From DATEEG01 sp035525055 (GTDB lineage: Bacteria > Actinomycetota > Acidimicrobiia > Spongiisociales > ZC4RG35): DNA of 44,130 nt. Of this stretch, positions 31,301 through 39,631 are shown piece after piece; positions within the stretch are counted from its first letter, which is position 1, and each line of letters begins with the position of its first letter. The stretch covers positions 1 through 44,130 of the forward strand of contig DATLEZ010000170.1 of assembly GCA_035525055.1 (NCBI GenBank), read 5' to 3'. Below the pieces are notes generated by a model. It saw only the letters and a list, made by a program, of their open reading frames with translations, searched no databases and had not been told where the DNA came from. Both the position numbers and the translations under genes were made by a program.

Positions 31301-31423
31301 GTGCAACAATGGGAGTTCCATCGAGGGCCAGGTCGTCCTCGATGGAATCTAAGAGCGGGTCTGGTCCCGTTCCTACCAGCGACCCTTGTGGTGGTGTGGG
31401 CCGCGGTGAGGACCCTCCTCTGA
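31301..31423 (+). CDS. Possible 40-aa single-pass membrane peptide upstream of capA
   Basis: A GTG at 31301 with an excellent ribosome binding site (AAGGAG, seven bases away) opens a 40-codon frame ending at TGA 31421-31423. The peptide has a basic first half (QQWEFHRGPGRPRWNLRAG) and then a hydrophobic helix (LVPFLPATLVVVWAAVRTLL), as expected for a small inner-membrane protein. A DosR-like box ends 50 bp upstream, the usual spacing in this window. Third positions in the helix-coding part are nearly all G or C, whereas the overlapping CapA frame is not. Its stop lies two bases before the likely TTG start of capA, so it may serve translational coupling. No homologue is known to me. Confidence 0.4.
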   Translation: MQQWEFHRGPGRPRWNLRAGLVPFLPATLVVVWAAVRTLL

Positions 31424-31425
31424 GA

Positions 31426-32898
31426 TTGACAGCCCGGGTTTTCGCCGCTGCCCTCCTGCTCTTAGCGACATGCTTCCCGGGTGCCTCTCCCAGCGACGCG
31501 GATCGTTCAAGGGGCACTTCCCCGATATCGATTCTCCTGGTTGGCGACATCATGCTCGGTCGCGGGGTGGCGCCGATCGCCGCCGGCGATCCGGCTGGGC
31601 TCTTTGAAGACGTGCGGCTGGTTGTCAGGTCTGCCGATCTGTCACTCGCCAATCTCGAGTCCCCGCTGACGGATCGGGCCCATCGGTCGGCCAACCCGAA
31701 CACCCTGGAGGCAGACCCTGCCCTGGCATCGGTGATCGGCGGAGCTGGCTTCGACCTGATGACGCTCGCCAACAACCACATCGGGGACACAGGACCAGAT
31801 GGTGTAATCGACACCATCGCGGCGGTCGAGGGCGCCGGCATGGTTGCCGCCGGGGCCGGCGCCGACTCTGACACCGCAACCCGGCCGGCCCTGCTCGAGG
31901 TGGGAGACCTGACGGTCACCGTCCTCTCCTTCGACGCGACCGGTGCCGGACTGATCGCCGGGTCGTCACCGGGCGTTGCTACCTGGGAGACGGAGTCCGC
32001 GCGAGTCGCCGTTGTGGAGGCAGCCCGTCAGTCGGACGTCGTCGGGGTATCGGTTCATGGGGGGGTGGAATACCTCCCGGAACCGGACCCACGGATGATG
32101 GCGATCGCCGAACAACTGGCGGATTGGGGCGTGGACATCGTCTGGGGGCAAGGGGCACATGTCGTCCAGCCCGTGGCTTTCCTCGCCGACGGAGGCGGCC
32201 GAGGTGCTGTAGTCGCCACCAGCCTGGGGAACTTCCTCTTCGACCAGCGCGGGCCCCTCACGGGCAGGGGCGCGGTTCTCGAGGTCCTCGCCGACAATCA
32301 GGGAGTTATCGCCTATCGAGTCGGATCAACCAGCCACCAGGACCTTCGGGTGCATTTTGAGGAATGGGAACTCCCCTCAGGAGACGCGGTTTTGATCGAC
32401 GGTGAATGGTGGGCTTTGGTCCGCGGCCCGGCGACGATCACGGACCGGAGCGCAGAACTCGGTGACTTCAAATGGGGCATCGTTGTTTCTGCGAGCACCG
32501 GCCGGATCACCGGATCTGACGACGAAGAGACGGCTGTCTCCTTCCGCCATCTTCCCGGGGCGCATCCGGTGCGCGATGGACTACCCGACATTGATTGGGT
32601 CGACACCCGTGGAATGAGCGCTCATCTTGGGATCTACCGCTCCGGGGACATGCAGCCCATCTGGGTCGCCGGGATGGTCCCGGCCCCGATTTCGAAGGTG
32701 GCTGCCTGCGACGGTGCGGTAGCGCTGGCCTATTCGACCCTCGACAGCCCGGAGGTGATCGCCACCGGCGCTGCGGTCTGGAGGTCGTTCGGGCTGGCCG
32801 GGGTTGCTCGCCTCGCCGGACCCGGCACTCCGATGTGCGCCGACGTCGACGGCGACGGCGACGGGCTCACCGAAGCGGTGATTACCGGCCGTTCGTGA
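31426..32898 (+). CDS. CapA-family (PGA_cap) metallophosphatase-like protein
   Basis: A secreted protein of about 490 residues if read from the TTG at 31426, where a signal sequence begins (RVFAAALLLLATCFPGASPS); longer frames reach back to a GTG at 31270. The PGA_cap fold has ILLVGDIMLGRGV, SLANLESPLTD, DLMTLANNHIGDTG, VVGVSVHGGVEYLPEP and WGQGAHVVQPVAFL, the metal-ligand blocks of the family. In Bacillus CapA takes part in poly-gamma-glutamate capsule anchoring or export; many environmental members have no such partners, and none is seen here. The C-terminal 110 residues carry an extra beta domain and a calcium-binding-like DVDGDGDGLTEAV. The next gene follows by 77 bp. Confidence 0.83.
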   Translation: MTARVFAAALLLLATCFPGASPSDADRSRGTSPISILLVGDIMLGRGVAPIAAGDPAGLFEDVRLVVRSADLSLANLESPLTDRAHRSANPNTLEADPALASVIGGAGFDLMTLANNHIGDTGPDGVIDTIAAVEGAGMVAAGAGADSDTATRPALLEVGDLTVTVLSFDATGAGLIAGSSPGVATWETESARVAVVEAARQSDVVGVSVHGGVEYLPEPDPRMMAIAEQLADWGVDIVWGQGAHVVQPVAFLADGGGRGAVVATSLGNFLFDQRGPLTGRGAVLEVLADNQGVIAYRVGSTSHQDLRVHFEEWELPSGDAVLIDGEWWALVRGPATITDRSAELGDFKWGIVVSASTGRITGSDDEETAVSFRHLPGAHPVRDGLPDIDWVDTRGMSAHLGIYRSGDMQPIWVAGMVPAPISKVAACDGAVALAYSTLDSPEVIATGAAVWRSFGLAGVARLAGPGTPMCADVDGDGDGLTEAVITGRS

Positions 32899-32975
32899 GG
32901 TGTGACATTGGCCCCTACCGCGCCGGTCCCATGCCCGGAGAATCGAACCTACAAACTACGTATCGGGAGGGCGCC

Positions 32976-35075
32976 ATGAGACGGACGCTTGTCATGTCCC
33001 TGCTCGTCGCCATGGTGCTAGCAGCCTGCACCGTTGAGGCTGGGGACTCGACCACAACCACAACCAGTCAGACCACCACGACAGGCGGGCCAACCCCGCA
33101 CACCGTCCACATTGGCATACGCCCGGTGACGCCTTTTGCCACATTCCCAGAGGTTCCACTCCTTACCGAATCCCCCCCGTATGCCGGTCGGGGCACGCCC
33201 ACGTCTCTCGAGGCAGTCCTGTGGGCTGACCAAGTCCCGGAGCAGGCAAGCCAGCTGCTGGCCGAGCAGGGCTTTGTCGTCGTGGAGTCAGATCACGGCC
33301 AGTTCCACGAGGCCTACAGCCACGTGGCCATGTCATCACGCCAGCCTCTGTTCGTCACCACCGACGCCGCCTACCACTACTGGCACCTCGCCTTCGCCAA
33401 AGCTTTACGAGATACCGAACAGCAAGTGCTGCTTCCCATCCTGGAACAGTTCGCCTCCGCCCTGAACCAAGCGGCGGCGGCCGACGCCATCACCTATGAC
33501 GGAACCGCCATCGAGCCGAATGCGGACCGAGTACTGCGATTCAGCGAACTGCTGCTGGCGGTCCTCGAGTTGGACGAGGGTCCCTACGGCCCGGAAGTCG
33601 AAGCCGAGCTGTTGTTGATCGAAGAGCATCTCAACGTCGAGACGTCTCCGACCACAGGAGCGAATGTCGACTACAGCCTGTTCCCACCCCGTGGTCACTA
33701 CACGTCGGGTCCCGAGCTCACGCGCTACTTCCTGGCGATGTCGGCGCTCGGTCTGACCGCCTTCCAGCTGAGCGACTTAGACCAAACGAGAACCGGCCTG
33801 ATGCTGGCCAAGGCCATCACCGACGATGAAGACCTGACCCAAATGTGGGAGGAGCTCTACGAGCCGACCGCTTTCCTGGTGGGTCTCGCCGACGACTACA
33901 CCCCCTTCGAAGTGATAGCGGCCGCCGATGCCGCCAGCCCCGGTTGGCGGGAGGATCCCGCGCTGGTCGCCGACGACAACAACATCCTGGCCGTGATCTC
34001 TGAAATGTTCAGTCTGCGTCCGGTGGGTATCGACCCCGACCTGGCCTCGATCAGAGTGATGGGAGTGCGCTTCGTGCTCGACTCCTACATCCTCGACCAG
34101 TTGGTCGCACCCAACGTCCACGGCCGCCTGGAAGGCTCGCCGCTCGATATCGCTGCGTCCTTCGGCAGCGCCTGGGCGTATCAGCGGCAGGTCGAAGCCG
34201 GTCTCCCTGATTCGTATCCAGACTATGGGCCCCAACTGGAGGAGATGACAGATCTCCTTGCCGGCCGGAACATCGGTGAATGGGCTGCCACGGTCTATGA
34301 CGGGTGGCTCTATGCCATACAACCGGTCTGGAACCCTCACGGGGCCGCATATCCCGACTTCATGCAGACTCCGGCCTGGGCGGCCAAGGCACACAACGCC
34401 GGGTTCGGGTCCTACACCGAACTCAAACACGACACCATCCTGTATGCCGAGCAAGCCTTCGCCGAAGGCGAAACCCCGGCAGTGCCCGCCGAGCCGCGAC
34501 ATTGGGTCGAGCCGGAGCCGGTTGTCTACGCGCGGCTGGCGGCGGTGGCACGGTTACTGGGCCAGGGGCTCGGGGATCGCAACCTGCTTGCCGACGACGT
34601 GGCTCAGATTCTCGAAGAGCTGGCGACTATGTACGACCGTTTCGAGCGCCTGGCCCTCGACGAGCTCGCCGGCAATGCGATCTCACAAGACGACAACGAG
34701 TGGCTGGAGACCATCGGATCCCGGTTCGAGCTGATCTGGTTGCTCGCCGCCGAGGACGATGGCGCCGGCCCAGCATCGACCGGGGGTTTTCCGGAGTCGC
34801 CCAACGACATTGCCGCAGTGGTCGCCGACATCATGTCCAACCCTTCGGAAGCGCTTGAGATCGGAACGGGGTACGTCGACCGTATCTACGTTCTGGTTCC
34901 AAACGACGACGGCCAATTCCAGGTGGCGCGAGGCGGCGTCTACTCCTACTACGAGTTCTGGGTGCCACGGGATCAGCGTCTCACCGACGAGGAGTGGCGG
35001 CAGATGCTGGTCGGTGGTGGCGCTCCCGCCCGGCCCGACTGGACAGCGGTCTTCTTCATCGAGCAGGGTCGATGA
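32976..35075 (+). CDS. DUF3160-family lipoprotein
   Basis: A 699-residue secreted lipoprotein. The signal peptide (RRTLVMSLLVAMVLAACTV) ends in lipobox LAAC, followed by a Thr-rich spacer, so it should be anchored on the outer face of the membrane. The mature part is helical and matches DUF3160 proteins: RQPLFVTTDAAYHYWHLAF, PVWNPHGAAYPDFMQTPAWAAKAHNAGFGSYTELKHDTILY and VYSYYEFWVPRDQRLTDEEW. Function of this family is unknown. The ATG at 32976 has GGGAGG six bases upstream. It follows the CapA-like gene in the same direction and may be cotranscribed; the lipoprotein at 35193-36086 is convergent. Confidence 0.85.
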   Translation: MRRTLVMSLLVAMVLAACTVEAGDSTTTTTSQTTTTGGPTPHTVHIGIRPVTPFATFPEVPLLTESPPYAGRGTPTSLEAVLWADQVPEQASQLLAEQGFVVVESDHGQFHEAYSHVAMSSRQPLFVTTDAAYHYWHLAFAKALRDTEQQVLLPILEQFASALNQAAAADAITYDGTAIEPNADRVLRFSELLLAVLELDEGPYGPEVEAELLLIEEHLNVETSPTTGANVDYSLFPPRGHYTSGPELTRYFLAMSALGLTAFQLSDLDQTRTGLMLAKAITDDEDLTQMWEELYEPTAFLVGLADDYTPFEVIAAADAASPGWREDPALVADDNNILAVISEMFSLRPVGIDPDLASIRVMGVRFVLDSYILDQLVAPNVHGRLEGSPLDIAASFGSAWAYQRQVEAGLPDSYPDYGPQLEEMTDLLAGRNIGEWAATVYDGWLYAIQPVWNPHGAAYPDFMQTPAWAAKAHNAGFGSYTELKHDTILYAEQAFAEGETPAVPAEPRHWVEPEPVVYARLAAVARLLGQGLGDRNLLADDVAQILEELATMYDRFERLALDELAGNAISQDDNEWLETIGSRFELIWLLAAEDDGAGPASTGGFPESPNDIAAVVADIMSNPSEALEIGTGYVDRIYVLVPNDDGQFQVARGGVYSYYEFWVPRDQRLTDEEWRQMLVGGGAPARPDWTAVFFIEQGR

Positions 35076-35192
35076 GGAAGAACAGGAACGATGTTGGTTG
35101 TGAGCGCTCGGTCCTCGCCCTTCCGTGCGGCACCCATCGAACTGGGGCATTCAGGGTGGAGGAGCGCAGATGAGATCAACCAGGGAGTCGTC

Positions 35193-36086
35193 TCATCGCA
35201 GCTGCACCGGGTACTCCCGGATGTGGATGCGGCTGCCGTCTTGCGCTGAGAATTCCCAGACGATCAGGGCGCCGAATTGCTGCCTGTCGACCTCATAAGG
35301 GATCTCTATCTCCCAGGCGCCCCAGCATCCGGTGCCACAGGTCGCCATGACCAAGTCCTCGAAGACAGGCTCTCCGTCATCATCGGTGAGCATCACCTGG
35401 GAGACGGCCTCGAACACGTTGCTCAAGCCGCTCACCTGGATCGGGCTGGTGACGGGCTCGCCCCAGGCCGGGTAGTCGACGAAGATCGGCGGCAGCAGGT
35501 CGTAGTAGTCATCCCTCTGCTGCGGGCCGTCCAACTCGATGCCCTCGGAAGAGAAGACGGTGACCATCTCCCCCTCGATTTCGAAGTCCACTTCGTCGAC
35601 CTCGGGTAGACGGGTAAGCGTATAGACCACCTGTGCAAGACGGGCAAACATTCCGAAGCTGCCACCACCGTCGTCGTATTCACCGCTCAGATCCACCGTT
35701 GCCAGGCCATCACTGATCTCCACGCCGAGGACTTCTGTGCCGTCGGGAATGGCCGTCGAGATCTCCGGAGTCCCAGCTGTCTCCCCGGAGGTTGGTCCGG
35801 CCAGGAGGGCTGCCACCGCGGTCATCGCCAGGTCAGTTCCGGCCTCCGCTTCTCTGTAGACGGGGACCAGGAACGGCCCCGGGGGCTGGTCCTCCAACTC
35901 TTCGAGCATGAAATAGACCGCGATCCCCGTGGGCTCGGCCGCGGTCGTGGTTGGCGCTGCGGTCGTGATGGTGGTGTCGGGTGTGACGGTGGTGGTCGCG
36001 TCCGGTCCCTGCGACCCGCATGAGGCCAGGATCAATGCACTCAGCGCCCCGACCAACACGCGAATTGGAATGTCTCTCTGTCTCAT
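35193..36086 (-). CDS. Lipoprotein with GerMN and Gmad2-type domains
   Basis: A 297-residue lipoprotein: signal peptide IRVLVGALSALILASCGS with lipobox LASC, a Thr-rich linker, then a GerMN domain (about 60-175) recognised by AVAALLAGPTSGETAGTPEIST, VLGVEISDGLATVDLSGEY and RLAQVVYTLTRLPEVDEVDFEIEG. A C-terminal immunoglobulin-like Gmad2 domain follows, with VTSPIQVSGLSNVFEAVSQVMLTDDDGEPV and a disulphide-suited CGTGC. Actinobacteria without spores commonly have this pair, sometimes beside the LpqB-MtrAB system; its role here is unknown. The ATG at 36086 is used since the upstream extension has no signal-like character. Confidence 0.87.
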   Translation of the reverse strand: MRQRDIPIRVLVGALSALILASCGSQGPDATTTVTPDTTITTAAPTTTAAEPTGIAVYFMLEELEDQPPGPFLVPVYREAEAGTDLAMTAVAALLAGPTSGETAGTPEISTAIPDGTEVLGVEISDGLATVDLSGEYDDGGGSFGMFARLAQVVYTLTRLPEVDEVDFEIEGEMVTVFSSEGIELDGPQQRDDYYDLLPPIFVDYPAWGEPVTSPIQVSGLSNVFEAVSQVMLTDDDGEPVFEDLVMATCGTGCWGAWEIEIPYEVDRQQFGALIVWEFSAQDGSRIHIREYPVQLR

Positions 36087-36174
36087 ACCGCAAATCGTCT
36101 CACCTTGCAGCATGCAGCACCAGAGGCCAAAGGCCTGGGCGAGATGGGCTTCGGGCATGTAGTCGGTGGCGAGG

Positions 36175-37113
36175 CTACCCACGATCTTCAAGCGGATACG
36201 GACCCGGCTCGGGACGGGACCGCTCGCGCCTCAGGATGACGATCGCCCAAATAATCACCACAGTCGTCGCGGCCGCCGCGGGGAGCCCTTCGGTGGCCAG
36301 GGTGGCGCTGGCCACATTCAACATGGTGTGGAGTATTGCAACGATGAGCAGGCTGGAACTAGCACGTTCATACAGCCACCCCAGCACGACCGCTCCTGCC
36401 ATCAGGCCGATGATCCATCCTGGTATGACAAACCAGTCCAGATTTCGCATCCCGGTGTCCAGCCAGAAGACAGGCAGATGCCAACCCGCCCAGACGATGC
36501 CGAGGAGGGCTGCGGCTCCAGCGATGCTGTGGCGTTCGCGAAGCCGGGTCCAGGCGAAGCCGCGCCAGCCCACTTCTTCGCCGTAACCATTGATTACGAG
36601 CACCATCGCCAACAGCGCCCAAAAGCCGGCGGCGGGCAGCCCGGGCATTGTGCTGAGGTCATCGAGCGTTGGCCACCTGTTTTCGGCCACGGCCAGGACG
36701 GCAACGGCGGCCGCACCGGCGACTGCCGGTACCAGCGCGGCGGCGTACCAACGGAGGCGCACCCGCCACCGGAACATTCGAGAGAGCAGGTCACCCGCCC
36801 CCCTCCGGCCTTGATTAACGAAGGTCACAGTGAAGGCGGCCAGCAGCGGCCCGAGCAGGCCGGGAAAGTGGCTGCCAGAACCGCCGGCTAGCGCGAGCGC
36901 CAGCCAGTAGGACCACGAGAACACATAGGCAAGCACGAAGAAGGCGGCGAGAGCGTGGCACCTGAAGACAGCGCCAAGGCCATGTCCATGCTGGACGGGA
37001 AGTGTGGTCTCGCGCTCGGCCTTGCGGCCACGGGCCGTCAAAAGCAACCGTGTTGAATCGTCCACCCCCGAAACCGGCGAACGCAGCAGCCAACCAAAGC
37101 CCCGACTCAACAA
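36175..37113 (-). CDS. CPBP-family intramembrane metalloprotease
   Basis: A membrane protein of up to 312 residues with about eight hydrophobic segments and the family motifs in order: motif 1 NGYGEEVGWRGFAWTRL (Glu-Glu and Arg), motif 2 GIVWAGWHLPVFWL (His) and motif 3 ILHTMLNVASA (His and Asn). These make up the glutamate/histidine metal site of CAAX-protease and bacteriocin-processing (CPBP) enzymes. The start is uncertain: the coordinates use a TTG at 37113, a GTG at 37065 is also possible, and the first 45 residues are not hydrophobic. It stands alone; substrate unknown. Confidence 0.82.
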   Translation of the reverse strand: MLSRGFGWLLRSPVSGVDDSTRLLLTARGRKAERETTLPVQHGHGLGAVFRCHALAAFFVLAYVFSWSYWLALALAGGSGSHFPGLLGPLLAAFTVTFVNQGRRGAGDLLSRMFRWRVRLRWYAAALVPAVAGAAAVAVLAVAENRWPTLDDLSTMPGLPAAGFWALLAMVLVINGYGEEVGWRGFAWTRLRERHSIAGAAALLGIVWAGWHLPVFWLDTGMRNLDWFVIPGWIIGLMAGAVVLGWLYERASSSLLIVAILHTMLNVASATLATEGLPAAAATTVVIIWAIVILRRERSRPEPGPYPLEDRG

Positions 37114-37307
37114 AGGTGACGCTCCATTCCTTGATTATCCGCACCAACCACCAAGCCGTCCAGGGCCGAAGTTCCCGAGAAACTCGGAGAGGTCCTCAAG
37201 GGCCCCGCGGCAACCTCGAACTCGCATGGGCCGTCGACGAGGAGGCATTTCCACCCCCACCCCCCAGGCGGATTCGTCGCTACGCCGCAAGTGACGATGA
37301 GTATCTG
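37114..37307. other. Gap with no gene; scattered box-like half-sites
   Basis: Upstream of the CPBP gene and of the CBS-regulator operon. It holds GGGCC-GAAG-TTCCC (37163-37176) and GGTCC-TCAA-GGGCC (37191-37204), 28 bp apart, resembling weak DosR-like sites. No gene is seen. Confidence 0.35.
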
Positions 37308-37386
37308 GGGACTTGTAATGCCATCAGGTTGGGTCGATTGTTGGACCAAGGGGTCGAAAGACCCTGGCCATCAGGACCTTTGCAGC
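37308..37386. promoter_or_regulatory. Array of four DosR-like boxes before the CBS-DosR-like operon
   Basis: GGGAC-TTGT-AATGC (37308-37321), GGGTC-GATT-GTTGG (37331-37344), GGGTC-GAAA-GACCC (37351-37364, perfect halves) and GGACC-TTTG-CAGCC (37373-37386). Centre spacings are 23, 20 and 22 bp. The last ends 59 bp before the CBS ATG. The operon encodes a DosR-like regulator, so this would be autoregulation. Confidence 0.6.
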
Positions 37387-37445
37387 CTATTCGCAGACCC
37401 CCGCTTGGGTCATGCTTAGGGGAAACGCAACAAGGAGTTTTTCAG

Positions 37446-37859
37446 ATGTTGGTTAGCGAAGCGATGGGTGGCCCCGTCGAAACTTGCGCTGCCGATGCGA
37501 CTGTGGCGGAGGCCGCCAAGAGGATGACCGACGAGGACCACGGGGCCATGCCAGTCACCTGGCACGAGCGTCTGATCGGAATCATCACCGAGCGCGACAT
37601 CCTGAAGTCGATCGGCCACGGGAACAACCCCGAACTGACGAAGGTCAGCGATCTCATGACACCCGACCCTGACTATTTGGAGCCGGACGTCACCATCGAG
37701 GACGCCGCGGAATGGATGCTCGCAGCCGGCTACCGGCACCTACCCGTCGTTGAAGACGGAAAGATCCTCGGCATTCTGAGCGTCAAAGACGTGCTGTGGG
37801 CGCTCACCGGTGGAACCGAGGGCGCAGGAGCGAGGAGCCGAAATGGCCACGAAGCTTGA
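37446..37859 (+). CDS. Paired-CBS-domain protein cotranscribed with a DosR-like regulator
   Basis: A 137-residue protein with two CBS motifs: AADATVAEAAKRMTDEDHGAMPV with GIITERDILKSI, then VTIEDAAEWMLAAGYRHLPVVEDGKILGILSVKDVLWAL. The first motif begins VSEAMGGPVETC; the second keeps the nucleotide-binding GYRHLPVV segment. AAGGAG lies nine bases before the ATG. Its last 17 bases overlap the start of the response-regulator gene, so the two are made together; the CBS protein could report adenylate or redox state to the regulator, but that is inference. A close paralogue lies at 27575-27955. Confidence 0.9.
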   Translation: MLVSEAMGGPVETCAADATVAEAAKRMTDEDHGAMPVTWHERLIGIITERDILKSIGHGNNPELTKVSDLMTPDPDYLEPDVTIEDAAEWMLAAGYRHLPVVEDGKILGILSVKDVLWALTGGTEGAGARSRNGHEA

Positions 37860-38568
37860 GCATCCCAAGAATGGTGCGGGCGGCCTCGACGAGAAGCTCA
37901 CCGGCGTCATCCGACTGGTGCTGGTCGACGACCATGAACTGGTGCGCCACGGCCTCAAAGCTCTGATTGAATCCGAGCCGGACCTCGAGGTCGTCGGAGA
38001 AGCCGCTACCGCCGAGGAGGCAGTACGTAGGGTCGGGTTTGACGAGCCCGATGTAGTTGTGCTTGACCTCGATCTGCCTGATGGCTCCGGTATCGAAGTC
38101 TGCAGGCAGGTCCAAACGCTCTCCCCGAAATCGCGTGTGCTAATCCTGACCGCTTTCGCCGACGAGGGGGCCCTGGTTGCTGCCCGCCGGGCCGGAGCTC
38201 GCGGCTTTGTCCTAAAGCGAGTCCATGACTTCGACCTGGTGGCCGTGATCCGCCGGGTCGCGAGCGGTGATCTGGCTTTTGACGATGCTCCCGACACCGA
38301 GTCGGTCCAACGTCCCAAGGATCCGCTGCTCGCCCGGCTCACCGAACGCGAGAGGATCATCCTGGCTCAGATCGCCGAAGGAAAGACCAACCGGGAGATA
38401 GCGGACGATCTCTATCTGGCTGAGAAGACCGTCAAGAACTACGTCTCCAATCTCCTGATGAAAATGGGAATCCGGCATCGCGCCGGCGCCGCGGCTCACA
38501 TGGTCCGCATCCAGGCCGAAGCGCGTCATGAGTACCCCCCGGCCGACTGGGACCACCCCAGGCGTTGA
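37843..38568 (+). CDS. DosR/NarL-type response regulator (first copy)
   Basis: A 241-residue regulator. After a 22-residue lead the receiver domain has RLVLVDDHELVRHGL, phospho-acceptor Asp75 in VVVLDLDLPDGSG, and the Thr and Lys positions in LILTAFADEG and GFVLKRV. The LuxR-type helix-turn-helix follows: LTERERIILAQIAEGKTNREI and LAEKTVKNYVSNLLMKMG. The AEKTVKNYVSxLLxKxG recognition helix is the one I recall for mycobacterial DosR/DevR. The ATG at 37843 follows GAGGAG and overlaps the CBS gene. No kinase is adjacent. A four-box array precedes the operon and a bidirectional terminator follows. Confidence 0.92.
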   Translation: MATKLEHPKNGAGGLDEKLTGVIRLVLVDDHELVRHGLKALIESEPDLEVVGEAATAEEAVRRVGFDEPDVVVLDLDLPDGSGIEVCRQVQTLSPKSRVLILTAFADEGALVAARRAGARGFVLKRVHDFDLVAVIRRVASGDLAFDDAPDTESVQRPKDPLLARLTERERIILAQIAEGKTNREIADDLYLAEKTVKNYVSNLLMKMGIRHRAGAAAHMVRIQAEARHEYPPADWDHPRR

Positions 38569-38604
38569 GCGATCAATAGGCGGTAAGCAGTAAGCATCGG
38601 GACG

Positions 38605-38654
38605 GTTCTGGCGCGGAATTCTGCTGCCCTGGTGTCGATCGTCCGCGCCAAAAC
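38605..38654. repeat. Dispersed palindromic element, copy A
   Basis: GTTCTGGCGCGGA at the left and TCCGCGCCAAAAC at the right pair over 13 positions with one wobble. The core is homologous, in inverted orientation, to copy B at 18237-18288. It lies 37 bp after the response-regulator stop, amid short CAGTAGGCAG-type repeats. Confidence 0.65.
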
Positions 38655-38687
38655 AGGATGTGTTCGTGACCCTTCTCCCAGTAGGCA

Positions 38688-38800
38688 GTAGGAAGCAAGC
38701 AGTAGGCAGCCAACGCGAAGGAGAGGCCCGCCCACCACAGGGCCGGACCTCTCCTTTTCACTGCTTACTGCCTACTGATACTGCCTAGTACCTACTGCCT
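38688..38800. repeat. Degenerate GCAGTAGGCAGTAG repeats arranged as inverted arms
   Basis: Left arm (about 38688-38710) of AGTAGGCAG-like units; right arm (about 38760-38800) of the complementary CTGCTTACTGCCTACTG units. The terminator at 38718-38758 sits between them, and shorter units (CGGTAAGCAGTAAGC) occur at 38581. They inflate open frames on the minus strand. Confidence 0.65.
38718..38758. terminator. Bidirectional terminator between convergent genes
   Basis: AAGGAGAGG pairs with CCTCTCCTT (9 bp), with GC-rich inner pairing (CCCG/GGGC region) and TTTT directly after on the plus strand. It lies between the response-regulator stop (38568) and the small membrane protein stop (38772). Confidence 0.75.
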
Positions 38801-38981
38801 CTGCTCTCCGTCCCATCGAGCCGACGATCACAGCCAGACCGCCGACCACCAGGGCCAGGGGTCCCACCAGTCTGAAGTCACGGATCTGGAGGGTCCACCA
38901 GCCCAATGCTTCGAACAGAAACGTCACGCCGATCGCTAGATAGACCAGCCCGGCGAACAGGGTTCCAATGTGAAGTCTCAT
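38772..38981 (-). CDS. Small two-helix membrane protein, 69 aa
   Basis: A 69-residue protein with two hydrophobic segments (LFAGLVYLAIGVTFLFEAL and LVGPLALVVGGLAVIVG), like the LiaI or DUF5668 membrane module found beside LiaF proteins. Its ATG overlaps the stop of the LiaF-like gene (ATGA at 38978-38981), so it is the third gene of the pspC operon. The C-terminal tail (RRAEAVGTRQYQ) is encoded by the start of the AGTAGGCAG-type repeats, which suggests the repeat has extended into the gene end. Confidence 0.75.
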   Translation of the reverse strand: MRLHIGTLFAGLVYLAIGVTFLFEALGWWTLQIRDFRLVGPLALVVGGLAVIVGSMGRRAEAVGTRQYQ

Positions 38982-39631
38982 CTCGTCACCTCAATCGCTC
39001 CAGCGGTCACGTCGATAACCAGGGTGAGCCGGATATCGGCCGTGTCAAACGATTCGCTCGTGTACTCGCGGGTGACCGCCAGGCCCTCGAACGTTTCGCC
39101 GAGCAGGTCAACCTGACCGGCACCAGAAGAGGCCGTGATGGCAACCGGTACCGACTCCGGCAAGAGCACCGTTATCTGCCCGGCACCAGCGGAAACCGCC
39201 ACCTCTGCCGACTCGACCATCTCCAAGTCGCGTAGGTCGAGACGAAGGTCGCCGAAACCCACTTCGTAGCTGGACGAGAGGCTGGTCTGTTGGGTCACCC
39301 GGAATAGGCGTTCTCCTACGCCGCCCGCGAACGAGGTCGCGGGCACGGCTGCCGCTATTACCACTGCGATCGACAGGAACAACCCGGCGACCACGAGCCC
39401 GCCGTGTGTGCCCTCGGTGGCGCCGATGATCAGCGCCAGTCCAAAAGTGATCAAGAGGGACGGCAACACGACGGCCAGGCGGACGTCGATAGTTCCGGCT
39501 AGGTCCAGGGCCCACAGGCCCCCGAGCACTACCAGGACGGCGCCTCCAAGGTATGAACCGAACCTCGAGCGCCTCGGTTGTGGTGGTGAGACACGGGGCT
39601 CGACCCGGGGAATTGTGTCAATTGTGCTCAC
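38978..39631 (-). CDS. LiaF-like membrane protein with C-terminal beta domain
   Basis: A 217-residue protein from a GTG at 39631, which overlaps the end of pspC by 14 bp; a longer frame to 39670 lies inside pspC. Residues 1-30 are basic and Pro-rich, three or so hydrophobic segments follow (YLGGAVLVVLGGLWALDLAG, LAVVLPSLLITFGLALIIG, LVVAGLFLSIAVVIAAAVP), and residues 105-217 form a soluble beta domain (EVGFGDLRLDLRDLE, VSAGAGQITVLLPE, SSGAGQVDLLGETFEG, VIDVTAGAIEVTR) of the LiaF C-terminal or DUF4097 type. With PspC before it and a LiaI-like gene after, an envelope-stress role is likely. Confidence 0.82.
   Translation of the reverse strand: MSTIDTIPRVEPRVSPPQPRRSRFGSYLGGAVLVVLGGLWALDLAGTIDVRLAVVLPSLLITFGLALIIGATEGTHGGLVVAGLFLSIAVVIAAAVPATSFAGGVGERLFRVTQQTSLSSSYEVGFGDLRLDLRDLEMVESAEVAVSAGAGQITVLLPESVPVAITASSGAGQVDLLGETFEGLAVTREYTSESFDTADIRLTLVIDVTAGAIEVTR

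Noticed and set aside
38526..38761. Minus-strand small frames ending in CLLPTAY-like repeats
   Set aside because: They translate the AGTAGGCAG repeats and the dispersed palindrome; similar spurious frames arise wherever such repeats occur.
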